The notes beneath the pieces are model-generated. The model worked only from the letters and a program-made list of their open reading frames with translations. It did not search any database and had not been told where the DNA came from. From Gordionus sp. m RMFG-2023 (Eukaryota > Nematomorpha > Gordioida > Chordodea > Parachordodidae): 64,000 nt of DNA. A program made the position numbers and the translations under genes. Location: positions 55,715,561 to 55,779,560 of the forward strand of contig NC_088775.1 in NCBI RefSeq assembly GCF_954871325.1. Reading direction: 5' to 3'. Positions 11,479 through 22,903 of the stretch are shown piece by piece. Position 1 is the stretch's first letter. Each line of letters starts with the position of its first letter.

Positions 11479-11493
11479 ATTAAATAATCAAAT
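11479..11493 (+). repeat. Left target-site duplication of the RTE LINE
   Basis: ATTAAATAATCAAAT is repeated exactly at 14691-14705, just after the poly-A tail. This fixes both ends of the LINE. Confidence 0.9.
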
Positions 11494-11580
11494 ATCGCCG
11501 GGGTGGCCTAATGGGTAAGATGTAGGCTTGGAAACACGAGCATGAACAAGGACGCGGGTTCAATCCTGGTAAGAACCATA
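11494..11580 (+). promoter_or_regulatory. tRNA-like head with A- and B-box-like motifs
   Basis: The LINE's first 85 bases include TGGCCTAATGGG (11504-11515), which fits the RNA polymerase III A box TRGYNNANNNG. They also include GGTTCAATCC (11557-11566), which fits the B box GGTTCRANNCC. Spacing is about 41 nt, within the range for type 2 promoters. The T-stem is imperfect and there is no CCA-ready acceptor, so it is tRNA-derived or tRNA-like rather than a working tRNA gene. It would place an internal promoter at the element's exact 5' end. Confidence 0.6.
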
Positions 11581-11716
11581 AAAACTTTCAAGTTTTTCTT
11601 CGATGACTGATGTGTAAAGACATATGGTATGATGAATTTCGGAGCTTAGAGATGACACCCCGGTCACCGACAGGCATGGACAGCCGGGTGCTAAGGATAC
11701 CTGTCCAATAAACAAA

Positions 11717-14665
11717 ATGAAGGACACAAATGAAAATATGAATATGAAAGCTAGGGCGTTCCCTCCATGCGACGCGCAGGGTGTAGACCTCCATCCTGTG
11801 AAAAATAAAGTAAAGGTCAAAGCAAAGAAGACAAGACTGGCAAGTTTGAATATTGGGACGCTTAAAGGTAAGACGAGAGAATTGGCATCAATGTTGAACA
11901 GGAGAAAAGTTGATATAGCGTGCATACAAGAGACGAAATGGAAAGGACAAAAAACTTTGATGATTGGAGATGGGTATAAATTGTACTATAATGGACTTGT
12001 TAGCAATAGGAACGGTGTCGGCATCATCCTCCGCCAAGACCTAACCTCTTCAGTAGTAGAAGTCAACAGGATCTCTGATAGACTAATGAAGATAAAACTC
12101 TGCATTGGTCAATCAATACTACACATCCTTTCAGTATATGCTCCTCAAACGGGTTGCAAGGAAGAAGAGAAAGATGACTTTAGAGCTATCCTTGATGAAG
12201 CTGTAATGGAAATCCCTAAGGATGACCTAGTCATAATTGGTGGTGACTTAAATGCGCATGTGGGGAAAGCAAGAGATAGCTACAAAAGGCATCATGGTGG
12301 TTTTGGATACGGAGAAAGAAATGATGAAGGAGAGCATATACTGAAATTTGCGCAAGCCTTCGACCTTGCCTTAACCAACACCTACTATAGGAAAAAAGAC
12401 AGTCATTTAATAACATATGAAAGTGGTACTAGGAAAACACAGATAGATTACATGCTAATCTCTCGCAGAAGATTAAAAGATGTAATAGACTGCAAAGTCA
12501 TCCCAGGAGAAGATATCGCCGCGCAACACAAGCTACTAATCATGGATTTACAAATCTCAAATAAATCCACTCAAAATAAGATAAAACTGGAACCATGCAT
12601 CAAATGGGGCAAATTAAAAACAATGACAGATGCCTTTGCAATCAATGCAAACATTGAAACAATAAATTGCTCACAAGTCAGTGAAAAAATATGGACAGAC
12701 CTTTCATCCAGATTAATAGACACTGCAAAATCGACGCTAGGCTTGACAAGAGGAGGCAACAAATCACACAAAGAACTATGGTGGTGGAATCAAGAGCTAC
12801 AAACCACTATACAGGAGAAAAAAGCCCTTTATAAAATATGGTACAAATCCAAAAATGCAGATGACAAGTCAAGATACAAAAAATCCAAGAGATTAGCTAC
12901 AAAGGCGGTGGCTAGGGCCAAATCTATGGCATACGATGACATGTACGAAGATCTACATACCAAAGAAGGGCAAAATAAAATATACAGATTAGCCAAACAG
13001 CGAGAAAAGAACTCTAGGGATATAAACGGAGCTCCGAAAGTAATCAAAAATAAAGATGGGAAATTGATAATAAAGGAAAAAGAAATAATGAATAGATGGA
13101 AAGAATATTTTCAGGAGCTTCTAAACTTTAATTCCCTCATACTACATCTAGACGAACACTCGCCATGTCAAAACCTTGTACTACCTATACAGAACAAGAA
13201 ATAATTACATGCCAAATAATTACATGCCTCAAGCATATGAAAAACAACAAAGCTAGGGGTCCAGACGATATTCCAATAGAAAGCCTTAAAGCACTAGGAG
13301 ATGATGGAATACATCTCCTCACAAATCTGTACAATAAAATACTTGGAAATGAAGAGGTCCCCCAAAAATGGAGGCAGAGCTATCTAGTTCCTATCTTCAA
13401 AAATAAAGGGGATCCACACAATTGTCAAAATTACAGGGGCATAAAACTAATGTCACACTGTCTAAAACTATACGAAAAAATAATAGAAAAAAGATTAAGA
13501 GATATAATCGAAATAGGAGAGACACAGTTTGGCTTTATGCCTGGAAGATCAACAACCGATGCTATCCATGCAATTAGGCAAATGAGTGAAAAATACAGGG
13601 AAAAGAACAAAAAGCTACACATGGTCTTTCTCGATCTAGAAAAGGCCTTCGATAGAATCCCAAGAAAATTATCTGGTGGGCGCTACGCCACAAAAAAGTT
13701 CCCGAAAAATATATAAGAATAATAGAGGATATGTATATGGGACATACAACAATGGTCCGTAGCACAACAGGTACTTCAGCAGGCTTCACAATAGCCGAAG
13801 GAGTTCATCAAGGGTCGGCTCTCAGCCCACTTCTCTTCATTACAGTAATAGATGTATTAGCACAGTCTATACCTCAAACAGTCCCGTGGAATATGATATT
13901 TGCAGATGATATTGTGATACTTGCCGAATCCAAGGATGAAATGAAAGAAAGGTTAGTGAATTGGATAAATATCCTAGAAACGCACGGATTAAAAGTAAAT
14001 AGAGAAAAGACGGAGTATATGGTGATAGGAGGAGATGAAACGGAGAGTATTGATATAAATGATTGGCAGATATCCGCAATTGAAAGCTGCAAATATTTGG
14101 CTCCACTATACAAACAAACGGCACAATAGAAAAAGAGATAAAGAATAAGATTAATCAAGGGTGGTTAAAGTGGAGATCTTTATCTGGAGTGCTATTTGAC
14201 AAAAGAATCCCACACAAATTAAAGGGAAAAATTTACAGTTCCATAGTACAACCAACTATTCTATATAGTTCGGAAACATGGCCAACCAAAGAATCAGACG
14301 AGAGAAGTCTACAAACTATGGAAATGAGAATGCTGAGGATGATTGCTGGGGTAACAAGAAAGGATAAGGTGCGCAGTACAAGAATACTAAATAGTTTAAA
14401 GGTAGTGCCCATTAAGACTAAGTTAATGGTAAACAGACTTAGGTGGTATGGGCACACAATGAGAAGGCCTATGAACTACATAGGAAATAAAGTTGAAAGA
14501 TTGGAAGTGATGGGCAAACGTAAAAGAGGAAGGCCAAAACTTCAATGGGGCCATAAAGTTAGAGCCAATATAAAGAAGTATAAAATAGATAAAAGAGATT
14601 GTACGAATAACATAAAGTGGAGAGAGATGTTGAAGGAGCTTACCACCAGAAAAGGTGAAAGCTAA
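11717..14665 (+). pseudogene. RTE LINE endonuclease-reverse transcriptase, three frameshifts
   Basis: Piece 1 (11717-13204) holds the EEP nuclease: SLNIGTLKGKTREL, catalytic Glu in IACIQETKW (residue about 72), GGDLNAHVG (about 177), DYMLISRR and AAQHKLL (His about 271). Piece 2 (13165-13716) carries the RT fingers and FLDLEKAFDR. Piece 3 (13731-14129) carries EGVHQGSALSPLLF and the catalytic FADDIVILA. Piece 4 (14189-14665) is the C-terminal region with LRWYGHTMRR and KRGRPKLQW. Frame changes fall near 13130-13165, near 13668 (after IPRK) and near 14098 (after KYL). All catalytic residues remain, so decay looks recent. Unlike the 58904 element it has no Cys/His finger after the RT palm. Confidence 0.85.
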
Positions 14666-14690
14666 AGAGAAAAAAAAAAAAAAAAAAAAA

Positions 14691-14705
14691 ATTAAATAAT
14701 CAAAT
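14691..14705 (+). repeat. Right target-site duplication of the RTE LINE
   Basis: Exact second copy of 11479-11493. Family A sequence resumes at 14706 with TTTGATTGATTATTAAATGC. Confidence 0.9.
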
Positions 14706-14790
14706 TTTGATTGATTATTAAATGCTTTAATGCATTTTAGCAATGCAGTTTACCCATGCAGTATTTTATCATACCGCTTCCAAAAAATAT

Positions 14791-15180
14791 ATTTTTTTAA
14801 AATTTATTTTTTATATTGTCATTTTTTACGTTGATATATCTTTTGATCGCTCATTTTTTAAATATATTTTTTTAAAATGATTTTTATATAGTTATATTTT
14901 TTTAACTTTCTTTCTCTATATCTTTTGATCGCTAAAATTGTTATAACAAATAGTTTTTTATTTTTGTAAAAAAGTTGTAACTTGATTAATTTAATAAATA
15001 TATTTACTGGTTTTTTAGTTTAGATAAATTGTGTACCTTAATTGCATTTAATATATTGGTACCTGATTAAATGAACCATACCTTGGAGATTATTAGGATT
15101 AAAAAATAAGGTAAAAAAGGAATTAATATATGATATATATAACTTATTATTAGTGTTAAGTTAATTCAGTCGAAGTCAAA
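14791..15180. other. AT-rich spacer
   Basis: No open frame or repeat recognised. It contains runs of T/A and separates family A from the gypsy fossil. Confidence 0.5.
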
Positions 15181-16476
15181 CAACATGAAATTTAAGGTAG
15201 AATTTGATATTGTTGAGAATAATTTCAGAGAGGTTTTTAAAGAGGAATTAGGTACGCTAAAAGATTTTGAGGTAGATATATGATTAGAGGAAAATTACCG
15301 GTCTAAATTTTGTGCGTTTTCCTGGATAGAGAAATAGATAAAGAACTAGACAAATGGCTTAAAGAATGTACAATAAGACAAATAGTTTATAGTGTATGGG
15401 TGACACCATCGGTCCCCGTAAGAGAACAGGACAATGGTTTAGGGCTATGCATAGGCTATAGGGTATCTGCAAACCCTTGGATAGATAATGAATGTGAAAT
15501 ATCCTTTGCTTAGAACAGAGCAATTATTGGCTAATTTAAACGGAGAAACAATTTTTTCGAAAATAGATTTTTCTACTACTTACAAATTAAGCTATGTGAG
15601 GAAGCAAAAGATATTAACGATTATGACGCATATAAGTTTGTTTGCATTCTCTCGATTGCCTATTGGGTTCAAATTATCGGCTCCAATATTTCAAAGAACG
15701 ATGAATGCTATGTCCCAAGGATTAAGTGGTATTATGTATTATTTAGATGATGTTTTGTATTCAGGTAAAACAAAACAAGAGAATAATACGAGATTAATCA
15801 AAGTATTTTATATAATTTTAGGAAATGGACTGAAAGCTAATATAAAAAAAGTGTTTTTGGAGTAAAGGAGGTAACATACTTAGGACATGTAATAAAGGGA
15901 GATAAAATTTATGCCATTTCAAAGAATATAGATAAGATTATGAGCATGAGCATGAGAGCTAAGGCGGAAATACATGTTTTTAGGAGCTACAAATTATTAT
16001 CATCGGTTTATGCCAAATTTTGCGGAAATAGCGTCACCGTTGTACAAGTTTTTAAAGAAAAATATAAGATTTGAATGGGGAAAAGAACGATGCAAATTTT
16101 GACATGCTTAAAATAGAAAGGTAGATAAATCTATTTTGAATTGTTTTAACTAGGATTTAGATATTATATTATCAGTAGATGTATCTAATGAAGGTATAAG
16201 AGGAGGGCTATTATAAACGATGGATAATATTGAGAAACCGATCTTATTCTTATCTAGAAGATTTAATAGCGCTGAAAGAAATTATTCAACAATTGAAAAG
16301 GAAGCTTTAGCAGTTAAGTTTGGATTAACCAAGTTCAAAGAATATCTGATTGGAAAAAGCTTTTTATTATATACGGATCACAAGTCTTTAGTTTATTTGT
16401 TTAAAAAGGGCAATAAAGAATTAATGACTTCATACCGGCTGCAAAAATGGTTGTTAGTGTTATATTATAATAAATA
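15181..16476 (+). pseudogene. Ty3/gypsy-type LTR retrotransposon fossil, pol part (RT and RNase H)
   Basis: Recognisable parts in family order: the N-terminal approach to the reverse transcriptase, RT motifs including FSRLPIGFKLSAPIFQ and YYLDDVLYSG, then RNase H including FNSAERNYSTIEKEALAVKF and LYTDHKSLVYL. No integrase follows. The copy is broken in several places (of the order of five to ten) and is old. No LTR pair could be matched to it. Assignment to Ty3/gypsy rests on the RT and RNase H motifs. Confidence 0.8.
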
Positions 16477-16659
16477 AATATTTATTATTTATTTATTATA
16501 TAAAAAATAATTGATAAAAAAAATAATATTAAAAAAAATTATGATATATATTTTTAATTCTTCAATTTTTTTACGTTGTAAAGTTTTGGATTTTAAAGAA
16601 ATAAAATATTAAAAAGTATAAAACAAAATCTATTCTCAAAAATCTATAATTAAGAGCTT

Positions 16660-16700
16660 CTAACAGTTGGTGCCGTTTATTTTTTTATTCAACCACGGAG
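16660..16700 (+). other. Possible primer-binding region of an LTR fossil
   Basis: GTTGGTGCCG follows TTCTAACA, which resembles an LTR end plus a tRNA primer site, and the LTR-fossil piece at 18150 lies downstream on the same strand. Evidence is weak because no LTR partner was found. Confidence 0.3.
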
Positions 16701-16789
16701 AAGATATCTGGGAAGAGTGGACGCAGTGTACTTATAAAATATACGATCACGGTGGAAAATAAAAAAATTCGAAATAAGGTAAAAAGTTC

Positions 16790-18148
16790 GTTTATTTGAA
16801 AAATATGATGAAGGCGTTCCTTTTATTTTTGACGAACCTTGAACGTGAACGCGTTCCTTTTTTTATGACGAACGCGTTCGAATTTAACGTTCGTTCAATT
16901 TTAAAAATATACTTTTTAATTTTATTTATTTGAAAATTTAATTCCGAATTTTTTTTAAAAAAAGTATTATTTATATTTTTTAATCGGCTGTGTATTTCCC
17001 TTTTCACATTTCATTTTTTTAACACATAGTATATTAATTTGAATATTATTGTTTATATTTTCATTTAATAGATTAGCATAGCATGGATATTATTATTTAA
17101 TCCTCATCATCTGATTCTGAAAATCCAAAATAAGATGAATTATCATTACCATGGCCAAATATAATAAATATTTTACAGTAACATCCTATATTGAAGGAAC
17201 TAATTCAATGCTTACCAAGTGTAAAATGTGGCCAAAAGGTATTATATTGTCAAAATCTTCAGGTTCCAATTTAAAACGACATTTGATTGTAATATTAATA
17301 ATTTTATTATATATAATATAACTAAGTAAAATCATTAAATTTGAAAAAATAATGCATTTGGGATATTTGACCCCAACAATAACGATTAAAATTAAAAAAA
17401 ATTAGTGGCCTCAATATGGTCAACCATTGATAGACGCCGTATTAAATAGGATTAATAAAAGGTATTAAACCTATCACTCTCAATTAATTGCATATATTTT
17501 ATTTTTTTAAAGATTTGAACATATATATAAAGATCAATATGTTCTTTCTGCAATTATACATCCAGAATTCAAACTTCAATGGCCATGGATAAAACTTCCA
17601 CAGAACGAACCTATTAAAAATAAACTTATAGCGTTATTAAAAAAAATTCTTTGAAAACCCTAGAGAACTGTTAATTTCGAGATATCCTTTTTTTGTCAAG
17701 GAAGTAGAGAATGGATTGGAGGAGGATGACTTATCTCAATTTTTTGAAGCAAATAACAAAAAAATAAATGTTTATAATTAGTTCTCTACGTTAAAAGAGC
17801 TGTTTATTAAGTATAATACCGCAATCCCCTATCTGCCCCTGTAGAGCGCGGTTTTAGTAAAGCTAATGCCGTATTAACTGCCAAGTGTTTCTGTCTATCA
17901 GATAAATATTTTGAAAACAATTGTTATTAAAATTTAATAAGAAAAATTTTTTATAAATAAAAATATCTTTTATTCGCTATATTATATTATATTTATAATT
18001 ATATTATCAAAATAAAACTATATTATTTTTTATGTATTAAAAAAATATAAGTTTATTTATATTAAATTACATTTAAAAAAAAATTTATCATAAAATTTTG
18101 AACGGTTCATGAACGTGAACGCGTTCTATTTTTTTAGAAATGTTTACA
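16790..18148 (+). mobile_element. hAT relic with BED finger and C-terminal fragment
   Basis: Subterminal GAACGTGAACGCGTTC occurs near both ends (about 16850 and 18112), and the right end is TTTACAGCACTA, a hAT-type terminus. Inside, plus strand, 17166-17295 reads a BED finger (YFTVTSYIEG ... TKCKM ... SGSNLKRHL) with Trp where the second Cys is expected. At 17790-17935 comes a hAT C-terminal block, LKELFIKYNT, then in another frame SAPVERGFSKANAVLTA. The catalytic middle is missing, so this is an internally deleted and frameshifted copy. The left terminus and target duplication were not found. It lies between two LTR-fossil pieces. Confidence 0.65.
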
Positions 18149-18149
18149 G

Positions 18150-18712
18150 CACTATGTAGAAGAAATTTTTAAATGTCGTAATATTGGTCATTATGCGAAA
18201 GATTGTACATTAGGATGACTGTATGATAGTAAAATAAAAACATTTGGAGGAGTTACATCAAAATAGAAAGAAAAAATGAAGAAAATGTAAGTAACACTTA
18301 TGGGATTTATAAAAATATGTTGAAAAATGTAACACGAAAGAATATACAAATTAATAATTTACCGATTTTAAAGTTGGAAGATAATAAAAATTTTGATCAA
18401 TGTCCAAGAGTAAAAGTGTATGTAGGAAATAAAGAAATTTCGATGTTATTGGATACAGGGGCAACAATATCTGTAATGGGGTATGATGAATTTTACAAAT
18501 TATGGTCGAATGAACCCATAATTAAAGATAAAATGAGGGTAAAACAATTGAATGGTTCAGAAATTATGGTATTGGGAAAAGTAAATTTACCGGTATTAAT
18601 AAATAAAGAAATAATAAATTTGGATCTTTGGGTATTGGAAAGAAAAATTGATACAGTTCTGGTATGGAATTGGATGTCGAAATTTGGATTAGAAAATATT
18701 TTGTTAAGAATA
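18150..18712 (+). pseudogene. Ty3/gypsy-type LTR fossil: gag zinc knuckle and aspartic protease
   Basis: A CCHC zinc knuckle (KCRNIGHYAKDC) and then a retroviral-type aspartic protease with the LLDTGATISVMG active-site loop. The piece ends where a hAT on the other strand begins. It is broken (a few breaks) and incomplete, and is separate from the pol piece at 15181-16476. Relative order and spacing suggest two different insertions rather than one element. Age is not measurable here. Confidence 0.75.
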
Positions 18713-19668
18713 TGGGCACAGCATCTAAAGCCTTTAAATATTTGTTCCTTATAAATATTCTGCAAAATATCCATGCTTTTTAGGATGTTATTGGCATTAT
18801 CTGTAGTACAGGCCAGTATATTCTCCTCCAATTGATATACATAAATTACTTCTTTTATAGCTAAGGATATTTCTTCAGAAGTATGAGGAAATGGGATATG
18901 ATTTATATCAAGTAAAATATTTTTTAATGTAAAAGAAGAATCAATATAATGTGCAGTAATGGCTATAAATGAAATTTTATTTATATTGCTCCACATATCT
19001 GTGGTAAAGCTTATTAAAGAATTATTTTTATTTAAAATATCTTTTAGAGAATTTCTTAGTTTCTCAAAATTAGCTGAATAAAAATTTTTAACTTTGTTTT
19101 TTGACCAAATTGTAGCAGTTGAGTTTAAATATTTGATTAAATTATGAAGACCTCAACTTTCAAAAGTCTCCATTGGCAGAGAGTCCATTATTACCCATTT
19201 TATAATGAGTTGGTTCATATGATCTGTTTGGAATTTATCCAATGGTATTGAAGAAAGTGATTTTGTACTTGTGGAGGGCATATTTAAATTAAGAGTAGAT
19301 TGTGTTTTTGAGATATTTTCATTTTCATTATTAGAAGTATAAATTTTATGTTTTATCAAATGTCTGCTTAAGGTACCTAATTATTTTATAGAATAAGGTT
19401 AAATTATTTTGACAATGAATTATTCAGACAGTTTCTTAAGAAAAAATAGATATATAAATAATAACCAAAATATTTTAATAATAATACTGCTTATTTTGAT
19501 TAATTTATTGCTTAAAAAATTATAAACAATTATTTTGTTACTTGTTGCTGACGATATGTTAAATTTGGTATTACAGTGAACACATATTCTATGTTTTTTA
19601 TTAGGACTATAAGTAAAATGTTTCTTGGTCAAACTTATGGTTTTCATATTGTAAAAAAAAATTAACAA
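18700..19668 (-). pseudogene. BED-finger hAT transposase, N-terminal half
   Basis: Minus strand, from 19640: a BED finger (RICVHCNTKFNISSATSN), then a linker rich in Ser/Thr, then IIKWVIMDSLPMETFES near 19170. The first catalytic part lies at 18996-18710 with MWSNINKISFIAITAHYIDS, TTDNANNIL and RCCAHILN. Family knowledge: hAT transposases use D-D-E residues, with this CxxH region between the second D and the E. The gene is open over long pieces, but frames change between 19420 and 19000 and everything after RCCAHILN is missing, cut at the junction with the protease fossil. Confidence 0.75.
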
Positions 19669-19749
19669 AATCTAAAATAACTCCTCTAGAAAAATATCAT
19701 AAAATAAAATATACAAAAAAATTATATTAATTGAATAGTAAAGTAAACT

Positions 19750-19871
19750 TAAATATTAATAAAAGACCGGTCCGGACCACGGTCCTCAACAAAAATATTG
19801 GTCCGACAATAGGTCCGGTCCGATCCCGTCCCGGTCTAAGACCTATAGGACCGGACCGTTGACCTTCACTA
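19750..19871. mobile_element. Fragment of a GC-rich hAT MITE (GACCGGTCC motif)
   Basis: GACCGGTCCGGACC, GGTCCGGTCC and GGACCGGACC repeat in both orientations, and the right end GACCTTCACTA fits a hAT terminus. It interrupts the transposase coding frame of the next feature right after KMFVPS. No left terminus or 8-bp duplication was found, so it may be left-truncated. Confidence 0.5.
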
Positions 19872-21905
19872 GGAACAAACATTTTGTACAGTATTTTTCC
19901 CAAAAAAGCATCAATCTCATCCATACATTCATTTGAGGTATCCGCATATGGTTGTTCCTGCATATTTTCCAAATGGGCAACTAATCTTTCTTTTACCATC
20001 ATATTTTGTGGCAGATTAAGGCCAATTAAGTCTAAATTTAGGGTGAATCATGGCTGCCAAAATGTTACTGTCTTCATACAGTGAAGGAAATCTATATTAT
20101 GAAATGATAATTAATTTATTATTAAATAAGTGTTCATTTTATTCATATAAATCAAATCAAGTATCTGCAAAACTTAACCCTTTTAAATTTTACAGTCAAG
20201 TCTGGCACATCATCTGTATGGTATTTATTTATATTTGGGTCATATCATAAATATTGATTAAATGTAAACTTAATACTTAATATACAAAGAAATTAACATT
20301 GTAATTTATTTACAAAGAATATTAATCAAAATATTAGCTTAAAATTCAAATAATCTAATAAATTTTTAATGTCATCAAAGGCCCATTAATATTTTACTAG
20401 ATATCAGAGGTTTAGTAGAACTGGCCTGTTAAAAATATTTTACTAAATTTGCCAGATCTTTGCAATTTTTTAATATATTTTGCAGATATCTAATAATATA
20501 AAATAATTGCATAAAAAAATATTACCTTTTATCAATACCTCTAAAAACACTATCTACCAGGGGCTGACAATACCGCAGGAAGCTAAATTTCGTTAATTTA
20601 TCTATCAATATCGATAAAACGGGAGTTAGATATCCCTGCTCCATATTATCCTCCTGTTCCAAGATTTTTAACGAGATCGCCAAAAATTCCATAGCCTATA
20701 AAATTTAAATTTATTTAGAGAATATCATTGTATTACTGTTGCATACTCTTTAACAAAAAAACATTCCTCTTGCCTAAACATTGCAAATCTAATTTGATCA
20801 CATACTTGTTCAAACTTTTCAGAAAGCATCTTATCTATTAATATCATGGATTGGTAATAAGAATTCCATCTTGTCTTGTTGGGAGCTATTAAATATCTTC
20901 CCAATTTCTCCAATAAAATATCCGCCATTTTTGACGACATATTTTGTTTAATAACTAAAGCAAAACATTTTGCAAAAGTGGATCTAGATATTCGTTTATA
21001 ATTGAGATCAACTATCTGCCATCTCCGCATCTGTTGTTGCAATAAGATTAAGATTATGGCAACAACAACGTTGATGTTTTGGTAGGCTGATAGTAGGAAT
21101 AATTGGGTCATCAACGGATAATATGTCATCCAAATTTATCAATTCCATATCCTCACTACTATCTTCTTCATTTTCTCCAAAAACTCTAGAAATAATAAAT
21201 TTATTTAAATATTTTTTGCTAAATATAAATATTACTTAAATGCCTTGACAAAGTTGGTTACATTGCCAGTCACCATCTTCACCACCTTATTAAGAATTTT
21301 ATAAAACTTGTGGATACCCATGATTTCGTTGGCCAAAACATCATATGTTTGCCTCCTAATTATCCTCCTTAGTGCCAAAGCGGCTAACCTTCTCTTGAGG
21401 GTTAACGGATCCAGCCAATGTGCAGTAAGTCCAATAAAAGCCCTAATAAAATAAACATTATAAAATTCATATAAATATAATATACCTTCGATGCCCACTC
21501 CAACAATCAGCAGTGGTGCATACATAAGAAACTTCAGACAAATCTCTTATAAGATTTGTCGTCATATAAGAGAAGGAAGTAGATATCCTGTTGCCCAGTG
21601 TTTGGCGACAAATAATTTTTGTCGCATGAGAAAAAGTTTTAATCATTTTTCAAATGAAGGATCATCAACCAGAGACAGTGGTTGGAAGGTGTCAATAATA
21701 AAATTCATGATAACCTTGTCTGCTGTTTTTTGCGATACAGCTGGAATGTTTAGATTGTTAAAATTTAATTTAGATTGTCTGGATTTGCAACCAGAACCAC
21801 TTTGGTTTTGCAGTGATATATTTTTTTGTGTAGAGAATTCGTTGAGGTGTTTGGTAATCTCATTTTTAAATTCACTGTGCTTTTTCTTTATAAAAGAAAA
21901 AAAAA
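19872..21905 (-). pseudogene. hAT transposase (ZBED type) with four short introns
   Basis: Exon 21905-21486 is open and reads HLNEFSTQKN, VIMNFIIDTFQPLSLVDDP and CTTADCWSGHRR. After a 43-bp intron (21485-21443) come AFIGLTAHWLDPLTLKRR and GNVTNFVKAF. After a 50-bp intron (21235-21186) come VFGENEEDSSEDMELI and RCCCHNLNLIATTDAE, then, past a frameshift near 21010, APNKTRWNSYYQ. A 41-bp intron (20736-20696) precedes AMEFLAISLKILEQEDN and GYLTPVLSILIDKL. A 36-bp intron is likely at 20525-20490. The last block, NILAAMIHPKFRLNWP and VKERLVAHLENMQEQPY, is frameshifted near 20033. The BED finger at the start and the C-terminal dimerisation domain at the end are absent. Confidence 0.8.
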
Positions 21906-22037
21906 GTATGTATCAAAGTTGGATAAAAATAACTTCTCCTGAATCAAATTTCATTTTTTAAATTTTATATGGAAATTTAAAGTTAAAAAAAACAATGTAC
22001 AGGCTGAATGTAAAACCTATATAAACAAAAAAATGAT

Positions 22038-22453
22038 AAAGGGTTCAACACAAATTTTGTTAAACATATTAAAGTATATTATTTAATTTATATATGGTTA
22101 AAAAATGTCATATAGGTTATTTTAAATTTTAAGTAATATTGTCTTTGTCTATCATTATTAAAAGGTGCCCAAGTGATATGGGCTAAAGATTTTGATAAAA
22201 TATTTTCCTATATATGAATATAATTAGCCTTGGCATTTAAGAACTATGGATTAAGGGTTCAACAAATTTTGTTAAACATATTAAAGTATGTTTTATTAGT
22301 GGTTAAAAGGGGGTAGGTTATCTTAAAAATTTAAGTTTACAATATTGTCTATCATTATTAAAAGTTTCCCAAGATGATATGGGCCAAAGATTTTGAAAAG
22401 TATTTTCCTATTATGAATATAATGAGGCTTTTTGGCATTTAAGAACTTATGGA
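22038..22453. repeat. Tandem duplication, about 215-bp unit
   Basis: GGGTTCAACA ... TTTTGTTAAACATATTAAAG and the long phrase GTCTATCATTATTAAAAG ... GATATGGGC ... GGCATTTAAGAACT occur twice, at 22038-22254 and 22255-22453. The copies differ by small indels, so the duplication is not fresh. No function seen. Confidence 0.75.
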
Positions 22454-22903
22454 TTGAGTCAAATGATACAAAAAATACTTTCAATTCAAAATATATTATT
22501 AAAAAAAGCCCTAAAAATGTTGTCAAGAGGATTATATCATCAAGCTCAAACTGAAACTATAATACTAATTGATTAGATTTAACATATTATAATAAAGAAA
22601 TAATAGAATAGATATTTATTTTTCTTTTGGTGAAACATTGCTAAGTTCAATACAAATAACATTGAACTGGAAGTTTTAATTATATTAAAGAAAGTCAAAA
22701 TACATTATAAAGGCTTAATTATTAGTTATTACACTTCCATTTATTATAAATACTCTTCTTTATTAAACTAATATAATAGTAGTATTAAAAAATAAATGCC
22801 TAATTATTATATATAAACAACAAAACCAAGATTAACTCTTCATCAAATATTTTATTAATTATACTGTATCTAATAATTCATTTTTTTTATAAAGAATCTG
22901 TAT

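Larger units (their letters stand above)
11494..14690 (+). mobile_element. RTE/BovB-like LINE, full length with tRNA-like 5' head
   Basis: A 3197-bp insertion bounded by an exact 15-bp target duplication and ending in about 20 A residues. It starts with a tRNA-like segment (11494-11575), then a short leader, one long coding region (11717-14665, now in four frame pieces) and almost no 3' UTR. The EEP endonuclease is of the craniofacial-development-protein-2-like kind usual for RTE elements. The exact flanks suggest moderate youth, while three frameshifts show it cannot make its protein. Confidence 0.88.
8936..14790. repeat. Family A, copy 1: long-inverted-repeat element, heavily invaded
   Basis: Segments 8980-9059, 10018-11478 and 14706-14745 match copy 2 at 51410-58190 in the same order. 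The outer parts form inverted arms: the left arm 8980-9059 pairs with 11340-11440 through AAAATTCTATTTTTACTTAA and its complement. The left arm is cut short and replaced by 9060-10017, which carries an antisense LINE relic. The right arm was split by the RTE LINE at 11494. The interior 10018-10560 is unique, and 10560-11070 carries about two units of the 283-bp repeat (GAGCTCGGCATTCGGTC). No transposase was seen, so this is a non-autonomous element or a segmental repeat. Confidence 0.65.

Noticed and set aside
11494-11580. A genuine tRNA gene
   Set aside because: The T-stem is mismatched, there is no clear acceptor pairing, and the segment lies exactly at the 5' end of a LINE, so it is treated as a tRNA-like promoter head.
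18493-18700. C-terminal part of a minus-strand ORF that continues into the gypsy protease piece
   Set aside because: Only the part above 18700 matches hAT. The rest is the antisense of the protease and is open by chance.
21491-21961. Plus-strand 156-codon ORF
   Set aside because: It overlaps a longer, motif-bearing hAT exon on the minus strand.
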